This document shows positions 23,425-31,460 of a stretch of DNA of 37,008 nt, one piece after another. Both the position numbers and the translations under genes were made by a program. The first letter of the stretch is position 1. The number at the start of each line of letters is the position of its first letter. Under the pieces are notes generated by a model. The model searched no databases. It worked only from the letters and a program-made list of their open reading frames with translations, and was not told the origin of the DNA. Source of the stretch: an uncultured Lachnoclostridium sp. (GTDB taxonomy: Bacteria; Bacillota; Clostridia; Lachnospirales; Lachnospiraceae); assembly GCA_948330435.1 (NCBI GenBank), contig CAOJBY010000032.1, forward strand, positions 1 to 37,008, written 5' to 3'.

Positions 23425-24411
23425 TTGAGTAACGAGCAAACATTTTTAATGAAACCAAAGGTAGATTTCTGCTTCAAAGAATTGATGGAGGATGCAGAGA
23501 TCCGTACGGGATTTATATCCGCATTGTTAGGCGTAGAGCCGGAAAAAATTGCGTGGACAAAGCTCCTGCCCACGCATTTGAGAACAGAACATCCGGAAGA
23601 TAAGCTGGGAATCCTTGATATCCGGGTTTCCATCTCCGAACAGACAAAAGGAACGAATGGTTCCTTAGAAACCGAAAGCCAGATGGATCTGGAGATTCAG
23701 CTTGCCCCTTTTCCCCTGTGGCCGGAACGTTCCGTCTTCTATCTGGCTAAAATGTTCACAGGTGAGATTCATAAGGGACAGAACTATGAAGTGCTTCAAA
23801 AATGCATTCACGTAGGAATTCTGGATTTTATACTTTATGAGGAAGATGAAGAATTTTACTCCCGTTTTCATCTTTGGGAGGATCACAGGCACCGGATGTA
23901 CACGGACAAGCTGGAGATCCATATTCTGGAGCTTCCCAAGCTTAAAAATCAGGACTATCCGGATACTGAGCTTTTGAATTGGGCACGGTTTTTCAATGCG
24001 GAGCAAAAGGAGGAATTTGAAATGGCAGCAGAAGCAAGTCCACATTTGGAAAAAGCTTATGAACGTTTAATGGATATCAGTGCGGATGAAGAAAAACGCC
24101 TGGAATACGAAGCACGGGAAAAGGCCATTCGGGATCACAACTACCTGATGAATTATAATCTGAAGCGGGGCCTGGAAGAGGGTCAGAAAAAAGGAATGGA
24201 GCTTGGTTTAAAGGAGGGCCGGGAACAGGGATTACAGCAAGGGTTACAGCAGGGGGTTCAACAAACCTTAGAGCAGAGTGCAAAAGCTTTCATTGAAATG
24301 TGCCAGGATGATTCTCATTCAAGAGAAGAAACCGCATCCCGGCTGATTCGCAGGCTTTCCCTTTCTCCCGAAACCACAGAGACGTATCTGGAAAAATATT
24401 GGAAAGTATAG
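23425..24411 (+). CDS. Rpn-family recombination-promoting nuclease / PD-(D/E)XK transposase-like protein
   Basis: A 328-residue protein of the Rpn/YhgA-like family (PD-(D/E)XK nuclease fold). Characteristic parts are KPKVDFCFKELM at the start, LGILDIRVSI with the catalytic-type Asp, and MDLEIQLAPF with the E-x-Q motif, then the helical YLAKMFTGEIHKGQNYEVLQKCI segment. The C-terminal tail is rich in short repeats GLKEGREQGLQQGLQQGVQQ, typical of the family and prone to length change. Rpn proteins cut DNA and promote RecA-independent recombination; they occur in many paralogous copies in gut Firmicutes. The start chosen is TTG at 23425, 9 bases after AAAGGAG, because a good promoter lies within the longer frame. 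No inverted terminal repeats of a complete element were found. Confidence 0.85.
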   Translation: MSNEQTFLMKPKVDFCFKELMEDAEIRTGFISALLGVEPEKIAWTKLLPTHLRTEHPEDKLGILDIRVSISEQTKGTNGSLETESQMDLEIQLAPFPLWPERSVFYLAKMFTGEIHKGQNYEVLQKCIHVGILDFILYEEDEEFYSRFHLWEDHRHRMYTDKLEIHILELPKLKNQDYPDTELLNWARFFNAEQKEEFEMAAEASPHLEKAYERLMDISADEEKRLEYEAREKAIRDHNYLMNYNLKRGLEEGQKKGMELGLKEGREQGLQQGLQQGVQQTLEQSAKAFIEMCQDDSHSREETASRLIRRLSLSPETTETYLEKYWKV

Positions 24412-24423
24412 ATATCACAACAA

Positions 24424-24493
24424 GTCAAACACCCCACAGAAAGGCTGACGGAGCATCAAACTTGTAGCATAGCAGAACTGTGGGGTATTTGAC
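24424..24493. repeat. 16-bp inverted repeat around a 38-base loop
   Basis: GTCAAACACCCCACAG (24424-24439) and CTGTGGGGTATTTGAC (24478-24493) pair at 15 of 16 positions. It follows the Rpn gene stop by 12 bases, but no T-run follows on either strand, so it is not a standard terminator. It may be a further dispersed palindrome. Confidence 0.6.
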
Positions 24494-24552
24494 TCATCCT
24501 TATGGGTTCACTTAATGATATGGTTATCGGAACCGTCTGCAAAAATATCTGC

Positions 24553-24825
24553 TTATTCCTTTAAAATCTCCTCAATCCTCTCCCGTTCCTCCTGACTGAA
24601 CCGCACATGCTCCAATATTCCCACATTGTCCACAATCTGTGCCAGGCTTTGTCCCCGTTCATTTACAAGACGATTCAAAGCATGCACTTTCTTTAAGGTG
24701 TCTACATAATCAAGCCCCATTCTTCTAAGACTCTGGTCAAGGCTTGCCACTAAATATTTCTTACTGCCCCAGTTTCCGTAAGAACCTGGCCACATGTCAT
24801 AGCGTGTCTCTTTTGCGGTATACAT
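24553..24825 (-). pseudogene. Aldo/keto reductase remnant with in-frame internal deletions
   Basis: An open frame of 90 codons made of three separate pieces of a YghZ-type aldo/keto reductase (full length about 330): YDMWPGSYGNWGSKKYLVASLDQSLRRMGLDYVD from the middle of the barrel, then HALNRLVNERGQSLAQ from about 100 residues later, then VDNVGILEHVRFSQEERERIEEILKE from the C-terminus. The N-terminal strands, the catalytic Lys/His region and the NADP-binding loop are missing, so no reductase activity is expected. The frame has stayed open through both joins. It has an AGGAGGA site, but that lies in the stem of the terminator at 24831-24871. Confidence 0.75.
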
Positions 24826-24830
24826 AAAAA

Positions 24831-24871
24831 TCCTCCTCTCGTGTCATTACCATTCTAACACAGAGAGGAGG
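24831..24871 (-). terminator. Terminator of the CxCxxC protein gene; stem carries the next ribosome binding site
   Basis: TCCTCCTCTC-G-TGT (24831-24844) pairs with ACA-CA-GAGAGGAGGA (24858-24872) on either strand. On the minus strand it is followed by five T. The descending arm GAGAGGAGGA is also the only ribosome binding site of the aldo/keto reductase remnant. Confidence 0.75.
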
Positions 24872-24888
24872 AAATTCCCATGTCAAGT

Positions 24889-25248
24889 TTACGCCAACAG
24901 TTCTTCTTTTTTCTCCAAAATTGCAGCCACCGCCGCACAGGCCGGACAATCACAGTATTTTGCTCCGGCCGCCTTGATGTCCCTTGCGTGGGCCGCTACA
25001 TTTGCAGCCATCTCTTTGCCGAACACCTGAGCTCCTGCTTCGGAATCCGCAAAGGCAATCAGCTGATCGATAGGCATAAGATCCTCTTCCAGCTCTACAA
25101 TAAGGTTCTTCGCCTGTTCCGTCTCTTTGTCTGTTCCAATGGCATTAAGCCACGCCTGGCCTGCCGCCTTTGCTTCTGCACAGCAGGAATGTGCATTCAT
25201 CATTTCCTTGACTTTCTCAATTACATAATCTTTTCCACTTTGACTCAT
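24889..25248 (-). CDS. Conserved small Cys-rich protein of unknown function (119 aa)
   Basis: A 119-residue soluble protein, mostly helical and Ala-rich, ending in CDCPACAAVAAILEKKEELLA. The CDCPAC motif near residues 98-103, with the earlier Cys pair in AHSCCAEAK, could bind metal or form a redox pair. I have seen similar Lachnospiraceae proteins labelled as Hsp90-like chaperones, but nothing in this sequence resembles the Hsp90 ATPase, so I do not adopt that name. It has a strong promoter of its own (25291-25319), an AGGAGTGAGATCG ribosome binding site and its own terminator, so it is a well-expressed single-gene unit. Confidence 0.75.
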   Translation of the reverse strand: MSQSGKDYVIEKVKEMMNAHSCCAEAKAAGQAWLNAIGTDKETEQAKNLIVELEEDLMPIDQLIAFADSEAGAQVFGKEMAANVAAHARDIKAAGAKYCDCPACAAVAAILEKKEELLA

Positions 25249-25290
25249 TCGATCTCACTCCTATTGTCCAATTGTTTATATGTAACAACA

Positions 25291-25319
25291 ATTATAACAA
25301 CAGAAGCAAGAAAGGTCAA
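25291..25319 (-). promoter_or_regulatory. Strong sigma-A promoter for the CxCxxC protein gene
   Basis: TTGACC (25314-25319 on the minus strand) and TATAAT (25291-25296) are 17 bases apart, the best consensus match in the window. Confidence 0.8.
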
Positions 25320-25325
25320 GATGAA

Positions 25326-26192
25326 CTAATTCTCCCGAATATGCACATCCATCTGATTAAAGGGAATCTCGATTCCATTTTCATCAAAGGCCAGCTTCAC
25401 GGATTCTGTCACATCCCATTTTGTGCTCCAATAGTCCTCCGGTTTCACCCAGAACCGCAGCTTTAATATCACGGCACTGTCTGCCAGCTCGGATACGACT
25501 ACCATGCGTTCCTCTTCTGTCAGCACCCGTTCCTCTTTTTCCAGAAGTCCCATACTGACTTCTTTCGCCTTTCGCAGATCCGCCGTATAGGAGATTCCCA
25601 CATCAATATCCAGTCTTCGTTTCTCCTCTGCCGTCACATTAATAAGGCTGTTATCCGCAAGAGTACCGTTTGGAATCACAACCTTTCGGTTATCCGGAGT
25701 CAAAAGATAGGTGTAGATCATCTGTATCTCCGAAACCGTCCCCTCCAGGCTGCCCTGGATAATATAGTCGCCCACCTTAAAGGGCTTTACCAGCAGAATC
25801 AGCACCCCGCCTGCAAAATTGGCAAGACTGCCCTGCAAGGCCAGACCCAAAGCCAGACCTGCGGATCCCACCAGGGCAACTATGGACGTGGTATCCACTC
25901 CGAAGCCGGATGCAATCAGCATCACCAATATAAAGTATGAAAATGCTTTTAAAAGGGAGTCCACAAACTGCATTACTCCTACGTCTGCTCCCGCACGCTC
26001 CATAGAGCGACGCACGACATGACGCAAAAGCTTGATCAACCTGGTTCCGATAAAGAAGACCAGAAGTGCCATAACCACACGCAGTCCAAAGGCTACCACG
26101 CCTGGCAGGTATTCATCTATATATTGCTGAAATCGATCGATTTCCTCTGTGATTGCTTCTATTTCCTGTGGCGTATCTGTGTTCTCCAACAT
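25326..26192 (-). CDS. Small-conductance mechanosensitive channel, MscS family
   Basis: A 288-residue MscS-type channel that opens under membrane tension during osmotic downshock. Three membrane helices at about 30-50, 75-97 and 100-130 are followed by the cytoplasmic beta domain. The pore-lining helix is GSAGLALGLALQGSLANFAGGVLILL, with the Ala/Gly packing and the conserved GSLANFAGG. VKPFKVGDYI, EGTVSEIQMIYTYLLTPDNRKVVIPNG and a C-terminal VKLAFDENGIEIPFNQ are typical. Length is near E. coli MscS (286). It starts 39 bases after the glgB stop and may be transcribed with it. Confidence 0.95.
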   Translation of the reverse strand: MLENTDTPQEIEAITEEIDRFQQYIDEYLPGVVAFGLRVVMALLVFFIGTRLIKLLRHVVRRSMERAGADVGVMQFVDSLLKAFSYFILVMLIASGFGVDTTSIVALVGSAGLALGLALQGSLANFAGGVLILLVKPFKVGDYIIQGSLEGTVSEIQMIYTYLLTPDNRKVVIPNGTLADNSLINVTAEEKRRLDIDVGISYTADLRKAKEVSMGLLEKEERVLTEEERMVVVSELADSAVILKLRFWVKPEDYWSTKWDVTESVKLAFDENGIEIPFNQMDVHIREN

Positions 26193-26231
26193 AGCTTTTC
26201 CTCTACTTTATTCTGTGATGCTTTTATTTAT

Positions 26232-28502
26232 TCATTTCCCTGCCGCTTTTACTGCCGCTTTCTCAGACTTCCCTTTCTTCGCCGGAACTTTCTCAGGCGT
26301 ACAGTAGAATACGGCAATTCCCATGGGCGGAACGGTGATCTCAATGGAATGCTTCCGACCGTCGCACTCGGACTTCTTAGAACGCTTTGCACGCTTGTTC
26401 AGCACGTCGCTGCCGCCAAACACTTCACTGTCGCTGTTAAAGATCTCCTTATAACGTCCCTCAAAGGGCACGCCGATCTTATGCTTCTCATAGACAAGAG
26501 GTGAGAAGTTGCAGACCACCAGCAGGGTCTCCTTGGCCTTTTTCGCCTTTCGCAGGAACACCAGCATATTCTCATTGGCCGAGATGTTGTTGATCCATTC
26601 AAATCCCGCCGGATCGTGATCCTGCTCATAGAGGGCCGGATGCTCCTTTAGGAATGCATTCAGGGCTTTTACATAATTCCTCATATTGCCATGGTCCTGA
26701 TACTGGATCAAATCCCAGTCAAGACCCACATTTTCATTCCACTCCTCAAAGGGAGCAAACTCCTGTCCCATAAAGAGCAGCTTCTTACCCGGATGTACCA
26801 TCATGTAACCGTAGGCCGCACGCAGGTTGTTAAGCTGGGAGTCTCTGTCTCCCGGCATCTTGCCCACCAGGGATGCTTTCCCGTGAACCACCTCGTCATG
26901 AGAAAGGCTTAAAATAAAGTTCTCGCTGTAGGCATAGATCATACTGAACGTCAGTTCTCCGTGGTGATACGCACGGAACACCGGATCGTAGTGCATATAA
27001 CCGATAAAGTCATTCATCCAGCCCATGTTCCATTTAAAGTCGAATCCAAGGCCCTCCTCTTCCACGGACCCCGTCACTTTGGGCCATGCGGTAGATTCCT
27101 CCGCAATTAAGAGAGCTCCGTCCTTACGCTTCTTAAAAATGGAATTTAAGTGCTTCAAAAATTCCACGGCTTCCAGATTCTCCTTGCCGCCGTAGATATT
27201 CGCCACCCATTCCCCATCATTTTTTCCATAATCCAGATACAGCATGGAAGCTACCGCATCCATACGAATTCCATCCGCATGATAAACTTCTGTCCAGAAA
27301 AGGGCGTTGGCAATGAGGAAATTCTTTACCTGAGGACGGCCGTAGTTATAGATCAGGGTTCCCCAATGGGGATGAGATCCCTGCCTGGGATCCAGATGCT
27401 CATACAGGCAGGTTCCGTCAAAGGCAGACATTCCAAAGGTATCCCTTGGGAAGTGAGCCGGAACCCAGTCCAGAATCACGCCGATGCCCTGATTGTGCAT
27501 ATAATCCATAAAGTACATAAAGTCCTCCGGCGTTCCGTACCTGGCCGTGGGTGCATAGTAGCCTGTCACCTGATAGCCCCAGGAAGCGTCAAGGGGATGC
27601 TCCATAACAGGCATCAGTTCCACATGGGTGTAGCCCATCTCTTTTACATAGGGAGCCAGATCTTCGGCAATCTCCCGATAATTGTAAAATTCTCTTCCGG
27701 ATTCCTCATCCGGTTTCTTCCAGGAACCTAAGTGAAGTTCATAAATCAGCATGGGAGACTTTTTATAATCCATCTTTTTCCGCTGTTCCAGCCATGTGCC
27801 ATCCGTCCAGGTGTAAGTATTCAAATCCCGGATTACAGACGCCGTATTCGGCCGCAACTCTGCTCCGTTAGCATAAGGGTCTGCTTTCAGCATGGTCAGC
27901 CTGCTTTTTGTCTTAATCTCGTATTTATAATTTTCTCCGGGCTTAAGTCCCGGAATAAACAGTTCAAAGATGCCTGCTTCCCGAATCTTACGCATGGGGT
28001 GGCGGCGTCCGTCCCAAAGATTGAAGTCTCCTGCCACACTCACCCTGGATGCATTGGGTGCCCAGACTGCAAAGTAAGTCCCTTCCGTCCCCCCGATGGT
28101 CATGGGATGAGCTCCCAGCTTTTCATAAATGGTATAGTGAATGCCGGCTTCAAACTTGTCCAAATCCGTCTTTGTAAATACCTTTGGCACAAAGGCGTAA
28201 GGGTCGGGCAGTTCTTCCTTTGTTCCATTGTCATACTCTACCTGATAGGAATATTCCGGAATGGTCCTGCCCGGTAAAAGGACCGCATAAAAGCCATTCT
28301 CATCCACCTGCTCCATAGGATAGGTCTTGCCGCTGCCTTTTACCACTACTGACACCTTTACGGCTGTGGGCAAAAAAGCCTGAATTAAAATTCCTCCCGC
28401 CACCTTATGGGGTCCGAGAATCTCCAAAGGCTCGTCCTCCTCGGAATAAACCAACGCCTCAATCCTGGGCCAGTTCATCAAATCATACAATTTACCATCC
28501 AT
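26232..28502 (-). CDS. glgB: 1,4-alpha-glucan branching enzyme, GH13
   Basis: A 756-residue branching enzyme that makes the alpha-1,6 links of glycogen. Two N-terminal CBM48-like modules (the second with TYFAVWAPNASRVSVAGDFNLWDGRRHPM) precede the GH13 barrel. GTPEDFMYFMDYMHNQGIGVILDWVPAHFP, nucleophile Asp415 in GIRMDAVASM, acid/base Glu468 in LIAEEST and LSLSHDEVVHG are all present; the 53-residue Asp-Glu spacing equals that of E. coli GlgB. The C-terminal 25 residues are a Lys/Ala-rich tail (PAKKGKSEKAAVKAAGK) that the family usually lacks. The open frame reaches 28595, but those codons overlap a repeat; AAAGGAGCGAAAAAGC and MDGKLYDLMNW set the start at 28502. Confidence 0.96.
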   Translation of the reverse strand: MDGKLYDLMNWPRIEALVYSEEDEPLEILGPHKVAGGILIQAFLPTAVKVSVVVKGSGKTYPMEQVDENGFYAVLLPGRTIPEYSYQVEYDNGTKEELPDPYAFVPKVFTKTDLDKFEAGIHYTIYEKLGAHPMTIGGTEGTYFAVWAPNASRVSVAGDFNLWDGRRHPMRKIREAGIFELFIPGLKPGENYKYEIKTKSRLTMLKADPYANGAELRPNTASVIRDLNTYTWTDGTWLEQRKKMDYKKSPMLIYELHLGSWKKPDEESGREFYNYREIAEDLAPYVKEMGYTHVELMPVMEHPLDASWGYQVTGYYAPTARYGTPEDFMYFMDYMHNQGIGVILDWVPAHFPRDTFGMSAFDGTCLYEHLDPRQGSHPHWGTLIYNYGRPQVKNFLIANALFWTEVYHADGIRMDAVASMLYLDYGKNDGEWVANIYGGKENLEAVEFLKHLNSIFKKRKDGALLIAEESTAWPKVTGSVEEEGLGFDFKWNMGWMNDFIGYMHYDPVFRAYHHGELTFSMIYAYSENFILSLSHDEVVHGKASLVGKMPGDRDSQLNNLRAAYGYMMVHPGKKLLFMGQEFAPFEEWNENVGLDWDLIQYQDHGNMRNYVKALNAFLKEHPALYEQDHDPAGFEWINNISANENMLVFLRKAKKAKETLLVVCNFSPLVYEKHKIGVPFEGRYKEIFNSDSEVFGGSDVLNKRAKRSKKSECDGRKHSIEITVPPMGIAVFYCTPEKVPAKKGKSEKAAVKAAGK

Positions 28503-28576
28503 GCTTTTTCGCTCCTTTCCCTGATCTGCACATGCTTTCTGTGCATAAAGGTATACCCGTAGGGTGTTTTCATTGT

Positions 28577-28681
28577 AGTTCCGCAACATCTGCACCGTAC
28601 ACCCTTATCTAGAAGAATTTCCGGACACAAAAGCATGTGCCTGTAAATTCTTCTGTGCATGGTGCAGATGTTGCTGTTTTT
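28577..28681 (-). repeat. Dispersed structured repeat, family A, copy 4
   Basis: Between glgB and the HAD phosphatase gene. The outer stem GCAACATCTGCACC (28583-28596) and GGTGCAGATGTTGC (28661-28674) is perfect over 14 bp. The inner helix AGAAGAATTT (28611-28620) and AAATTCTTCT (28645-28654) is perfect over 10 bp and carries a C-G to G-C exchange relative to copies 2 and 3. A second GGTTCCGCAACAT follows at 28683. Confidence 0.88.
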
Positions 28682-28703
28682 AGGTTCCGCAACATAAGAA
28701 AAT

Positions 28704-29498
28704 TTAGATAAGCCCGTAACGCTTAAGCCCCAGGTAAATTCCATCCTCCCATATACCCTCGGTCTTATACTTTGCCGTCTTAAGCACGCTTTCCTCCGAA
28801 TTCCCCATAGCCGTTCCGTACTGTACATATTGTAACATTTCTAAGTCATTTGGTCCATCCCCAAATGCATATGTATTCGTTCTGGGTATTTTAAGATACT
28901 CAATCAACACCCGGATTCCATCTGCCTTATTGATTCCGGCCGGCATCATTTCCACAAAGGGGAAGCTCTGGTAGCGTACAACGGAAAAATCTTTCTGAAG
29001 CTCTGGAATCATGGCGTTAAAAGCTTCCGGGTCACCCAGCCGTGCCGATATCTTACATGCCTCATCTGTTTCCGGCTCCATCTCCTTGACCCGGTCCGGA
29101 TATTCCCTGTGAAGTCTTCCCAGAACCCGATAGAAATGTAGTGCTTTCCCCTCCCCACGGTAGCTTAAGTACTCCGGTCCCTCCAACACCACGGAGCAGT
29201 CGATCGCTTCCATACGGGGTACCGTCCGCTTCACCAGTTCGTGATTAAGAATCATATTGCGGATCACCTTTCCCTCATATGCAATGTAGCTTCCTGCCCC
29301 TCCGATAATCCCCGGAAAGCCCAAGTCCAAAATCTCCGGAAACAAACTGGGCATGGGGCGTCCGGTACACAAAACAGGGATATGCCCCTGTTCTTTCAAA
29401 AGACGCAGAGCCTCCCTTGTACTGTCCGGAGTCCCCTTTTCCAACTCAAATATGGTTCCGTCAATGTCAAAAAATACAATCTTTCTGTCCGTTCTCAT
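28704..29498 (-). CDS. HAD-superfamily phosphatase, Cof type
   Basis: A 264-residue Cof-like HAD hydrolase. FFDIDGT (Asp10/Asp12 nucleophile and acid/base), VLCTGRP (motif II Thr), NKADGIRVLIEYL with the motif III Lys and FGDGPNDLEML (motif IV) are intact, and the C2 cap lies between motifs II and III. Such enzymes dephosphorylate sugar phosphates or flavin/pyridoxal precursors; the substrate cannot be read from sequence. Its ATG overlaps the ligA stop as ATGA, so it is translationally coupled to the ligase gene. Confidence 0.93.
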   Translation of the reverse strand: MRTDRKIVFFDIDGTIFELEKGTPDSTREALRLLKEQGHIPVLCTGRPMPSLFPEILDLGFPGIIGGAGSYIAYEGKVIRNMILNHELVKRTVPRMEAIDCSVVLEGPEYLSYRGEGKALHFYRVLGRLHREYPDRVKEMEPETDEACKISARLGDPEAFNAMIPELQKDFSVVRYQSFPFVEMMPAGINKADGIRVLIEYLKIPRTNTYAFGDGPNDLEMLQYVQYGTAMGNSEESVLKTAKYKTEGIWEDGIYLGLKRYGLI

Positions 29499-31447
29499 AA
29501 AGTCAAAAACTCCTCTTCCGAAATCACCGGCACCCCCAAATCCTTTGCTTTCTTATTCTTAGAAGATCCTGAGGTTGTATCGTTGTTAATCAGATAATCC
29601 GTTTTGCCTGTAACACTTCCGGTAACTTTCCCTCCCTTTGATTCGATCAGTTCCTGAAGCTCCTTTCGATTGGAAAAATGGTTCAAGCTCCCGGTGATAA
29701 CAAACACTTTTCCTTTTAGCGTCTGCTGTTCTTCATCTCTCTCTTGCTCCTGCATCATATGAAGTTCCGACAGCAGGTTTAAAAAACGCTCCCTCTTCGT
29801 TACATCCTGAAAATAATTCACAAAGCTTCCTGCAATTACATCCCCCACTCCATCAATTGCTGCCAGTTCCTCTGGTTTTGCTTTCAGCATATCATCCACC
29901 TGGTTATTAAATTCTCGACAAATAAGCTTAGCTCCAGCCAAACCAATGTTGGGGATTCCCAAGCTGTAAATCACTTTTGCTAGGGTAGTGTTTCTGGCCT
30001 TTTCCACATTTTCCATAAGATTTTCGTAGGATTTTTCCCCGAATCCCTCCAGTTCCACCATCTCCTCCCGATAACGCTTAAGTCGGAAGATATCCGCCGG
30101 TTCATGGATAAAGCCCTTTCCAATGAACTTCTCCAGGGTGGCTTCGGAAAGCCCCTCAATGTTCAAAGCATCCCGGCTGACAAGAAGAGTAAAGGATTTG
30201 ATCTTTTTAGCCTGGCACTCGCTGTTGGTGCAGTACAGGGATTCCGCATCATTTACCTTGCGGATCTGTGTCTCCCCGCCGCAGACCGGACAGACTTTCG
30301 GAATCTCTACCGTACCGCTTCGAGTCTGATTTTCCGCAATCTGAGGGATAATCATATTTGCCTTATAGACCTCGATGGTATCGCCGGTTCCAAGCTCCAA
30401 AGCCTTTAAGATACTGATATTGTGGACACTGGCACGGCTGACGGTGGTTCCCTCCAGTTCCACCGGCTCAAAGATGGCCACCGGATTGATAAGCCCCGTT
30501 CTGGAGGGGCTCCATTCAATCTCGCAAAGACGTGTCGTGCGAATCTCGTCCGCCCACTTAAATGCCATGGAGTCCCGGGGGAACTTGGCTGTTCTACCCA
30601 GAGAACGGCCATAGGAAATGTCATCATATACTGCCACCAGGCCGTCTGACGGAAAATCATTTTCAGAGATATGTTCCGAAAACCAGGCAACCGCTTCTTC
30701 CAGATTTTCCGCCGTAACGGCCTTGTATTCCACCACCTCAAATCCCTGTTCCCGAAGCCAGAGAAATTGCTTTTCATGGGAATTTTCAAAATCCACATTC
30801 TCCGCAGATACCAGGGAAAAGGCAAAAAAGTTCACGTTTCTTTTTGCCGTGATCTCATTGTTCAGCTGCCGTACGGAACCGCTGCACAGATTGCGGGGAT
30901 TTTTATATTTTGCATCTACATCCTCAATCTCCGCATTGATCCGTTCAAATTCTTTGTAGCCGATGACTGCTTCTCCCCGAAGAACAAGCTCTCCCCCATA
31001 GGGTATCTGCAAAGGAATATTCCGGAACACTCTGGCATTGTTGGTAATAACCTCGCCCACCTCGCCATTTCCCCGGGTAACCGCTTTAAAAAGCTGACCC
31101 TCCCGGTAGGTCAGTACAATGGTTAAGCCGTCCAGTTTCCAGGAAAGGAGGGTCTTGTGTTCTCCGATCCATTCCTTTAAGTCCTCTACCTCCTTAGTCT
31201 TGTCCAGAGAAAGCATGGGACTTTCATGCCGTTCCTTTGGAAGCTCGCTTAAGCTCTCGTAGCCCACATGAACCGTGGGACTTCCCGACAAAGTGGTTCC
31301 CGTCTCCTTTTCCAGTGCAAGGAGCTCATCATAAAGCTTGTCATACTCATAATTACTCATAATCTCCCGGGACTCCTGATAGTAAGCCCGGCCGGCCTGG
31401 TTCAAAAGCTTCACCAGCTCTTTCATTCTTGTCTTTTTCTCATCCAT
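29495..31447 (-). CDS. ligA: NAD-dependent DNA ligase, divergent LigA
   Basis: A 650-residue bacterial DNA ligase that seals nicks using NAD. Adenylation Lys104 is in SWKLDGLTIVL; RGEAVI, KYKNPRN and SMAFKW are further nucleotidyl-transferase motifs. An OB domain, a C4 zinc finger (CPVCGG...CTNSEC), helix-hairpin-helix repeats (LAAIDGVGDVIAGSF) and a C-terminal BRCT domain (GKVFVITGSLNHFSNRKELQELIES) follow. It differs from textbook LigA: the usual TRGDG..GEDV is TRGNGEVGEV, and E-x-KxDG is SWKLDG. It may therefore be a second, specialised ligase rather than the replicative one. In an operon with the rluB-like gene upstream (13-base gap) and the HAD gene downstream (ATGA). Confidence 0.93.
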   Translation of the reverse strand: MDEKKTRMKELVKLLNQAGRAYYQESREIMSNYEYDKLYDELLALEKETGTTLSGSPTVHVGYESLSELPKERHESPMLSLDKTKEVEDLKEWIGEHKTLLSWKLDGLTIVLTYREGQLFKAVTRGNGEVGEVITNNARVFRNIPLQIPYGGELVLRGEAVIGYKEFERINAEIEDVDAKYKNPRNLCSGSVRQLNNEITAKRNVNFFAFSLVSAENVDFENSHEKQFLWLREQGFEVVEYKAVTAENLEEAVAWFSEHISENDFPSDGLVAVYDDISYGRSLGRTAKFPRDSMAFKWADEIRTTRLCEIEWSPSRTGLINPVAIFEPVELEGTTVSRASVHNISILKALELGTGDTIEVYKANMIIPQIAENQTRSGTVEIPKVCPVCGGETQIRKVNDAESLYCTNSECQAKKIKSFTLLVSRDALNIEGLSEATLEKFIGKGFIHEPADIFRLKRYREEMVELEGFGEKSYENLMENVEKARNTTLAKVIYSLGIPNIGLAGAKLICREFNNQVDDMLKAKPEELAAIDGVGDVIAGSFVNYFQDVTKRERFLNLLSELHMMQEQERDEEQQTLKGKVFVITGSLNHFSNRKELQELIESKGGKVTGSVTGKTDYLINNDTTSGSSKNKKAKDLGVPVISEEEFLTL

Positions 31448-31460
31448 AACCTTTTCTTCC

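Noticed and set aside
23425..24411. Complete insertion sequence around the Rpn-family gene
   Set aside because: No terminal inverted repeats bracket the gene; the inverted repeat at 24424-24493 lies on one side only.
24889..25248. Hsp90-like chaperone label for the small CxCxxC protein
   Set aside because: No GHKL ATPase motif or Hsp90 domain is present in the 119 residues.
28478..28828. 116-codon minus-strand open frame over the glgB upstream region
   Set aside because: It overlaps glgB, the family A repeat and the HAD gene in another frame; its similarity to the permease extension is due to the repeat.
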